Source: Marinarcus sediminis
GTDB taxonomy: Bacteria; Campylobacterota; Campylobacteria; Campylobacterales; Arcobacteraceae
Assembly: GCF_048571275.1 (NCBI RefSeq)
Contig: NZ_CP182357.1
Span: forward strand, 1,984,001 to 2,048,000
Direction of reading: 5' to 3'
Length of the DNA stretch: 64,000 nucleotides
A model generated the notes under the pieces. It ran no database searches. It was not told where the DNA came from and was given only the letters and a program-made list of their open reading frames with translations. The translations under genes were made by a program, and so were the position numbers. Positions 63,714 through 64,000 of this stretch are shown here, piece by piece (the stretch's first letter is position 1; each line of letters starts with the position of its first letter).

Positions 63714-64000
63714 TTATAGCGTTATCTACATTACTTTATCGCATGGCTCTTTTTTTATTCATTATTGTACAAATTTTTATTTTCTATGTTTTATTTCGTT
63801 AAAATATAACCTAAGTTAGATGACTTTATGAGTTTGATATAATTCACAATATTCAAAAAGAAGGAATCGTTAAATTGAAATAGATAGGATTAATTACCAT
63901 ATTTACAGATATTTACTTTAAGTAAAATAATAATACATTAGTATTATGGTCATTGTTTTGGTCATTAAAGTTCTTTAATTGAAAAAGTATAATTTTAAAT
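63714..64000. other. Non-coding end of window
   Basis: 287 bp AT-rich. A possible rightward -10 TATAAT lies at 63838-63843 and an AAGGAA site near 63861, but the nearby TTG frame stops after two codons. TGGTCATT occurs twice 12 bp apart near 63945-63965. No gene supported. Confidence 0.5.

Noticed and set aside
54395..63756. GCATGGCTCTTTTTTT occurs in two intergenic regions (near 54395 and 63741)
   Set aside because: A single 16-base AT-rich match in 64 kb can arise by chance, and the flanks differ.

Overview
The window is a low-GC, densely coded bacterial chromosome segment. It is almost certainly from a Campylobacterota (epsilonproteobacterial) species close to Arcobacter and its relatives. 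The evidence is a HobA-type start next to lysC, a UPF0323 lipoprotein beside a glutathionylspermidine-synthase-like gene, a short ComEC without its metallo-beta-lactamase domain, small c553-type cytochromes, nadE close to lpxK, and frequent TTG/GTG starts. No phage, insertion sequence, CRISPR array or rRNA is visible. One tRNA gene (Leu, CAA) is present.

Layout. 1-9 kb: hobA(partial)-lysC-rppH facing hemW, then a large lipoprotein overlapping an extended UbiA-type membrane protein, tRNA-Leu, HU and an aldolase-like gene. 8-16 kb: rsmH-ftsL-like-RND pump, an NlpC/P60 lipoprotein, a TsoY-like membrane protein, a diguanylate cyclase and two related small cytochromes c. 16.7-21.3 kb: a compact B12-dependent glutamate mutase operon (glmS-glmE-glmL) ending in an acyl/aminoacyl-AMP ligase. 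21.4-39.5 kb: mostly housekeeping genes (rraA, comEC, dnaQ-like, queA, tatCB, nadE, lpxK, aroE, pgeF, maeB, purU, trmL, Na/Pi transporter).

39.6-53 kb is the most unusual region. A two-component system precedes a TonB-dependent receptor, a SafE-like membrane protein, a 903-residue polyferredoxin fused to NosL-like and DUF4198-like domains, a second NapH-like polyferredoxin, a double-cubane-type 2-hydroxyacyl-CoA dehydratase homologue, its ASKHA activator ATPase, and ExbB-ExbD-TonB. A second SafE-like gene follows after a divergent HAD phosphatase gene. Three promoters here (before the receptor, before exbB, and upstream of the second SafE gene) share one arrangement: TTAACA boxes repeated every 11 bp, then 9 bp, then a -10 hexamer. 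This fits control of the whole set by the adjacent OmpR-type regulator. I propose a dedicated outer-membrane uptake and low-potential reduction system, possibly for copper or another metal complex. Substrate and chemistry are inferred.

53-59 kb: cobQ facing an uncharacterised 61-residue gene plus btuB-btuF-btuD-btuC-like genes, i.e. corrinoid scavenging, which fits the B12-dependent mutase upstream. 59-64 kb: a TDT-type channel, an aldo/keto reductase and a group of small exported proteins and lipoproteins without clear function.
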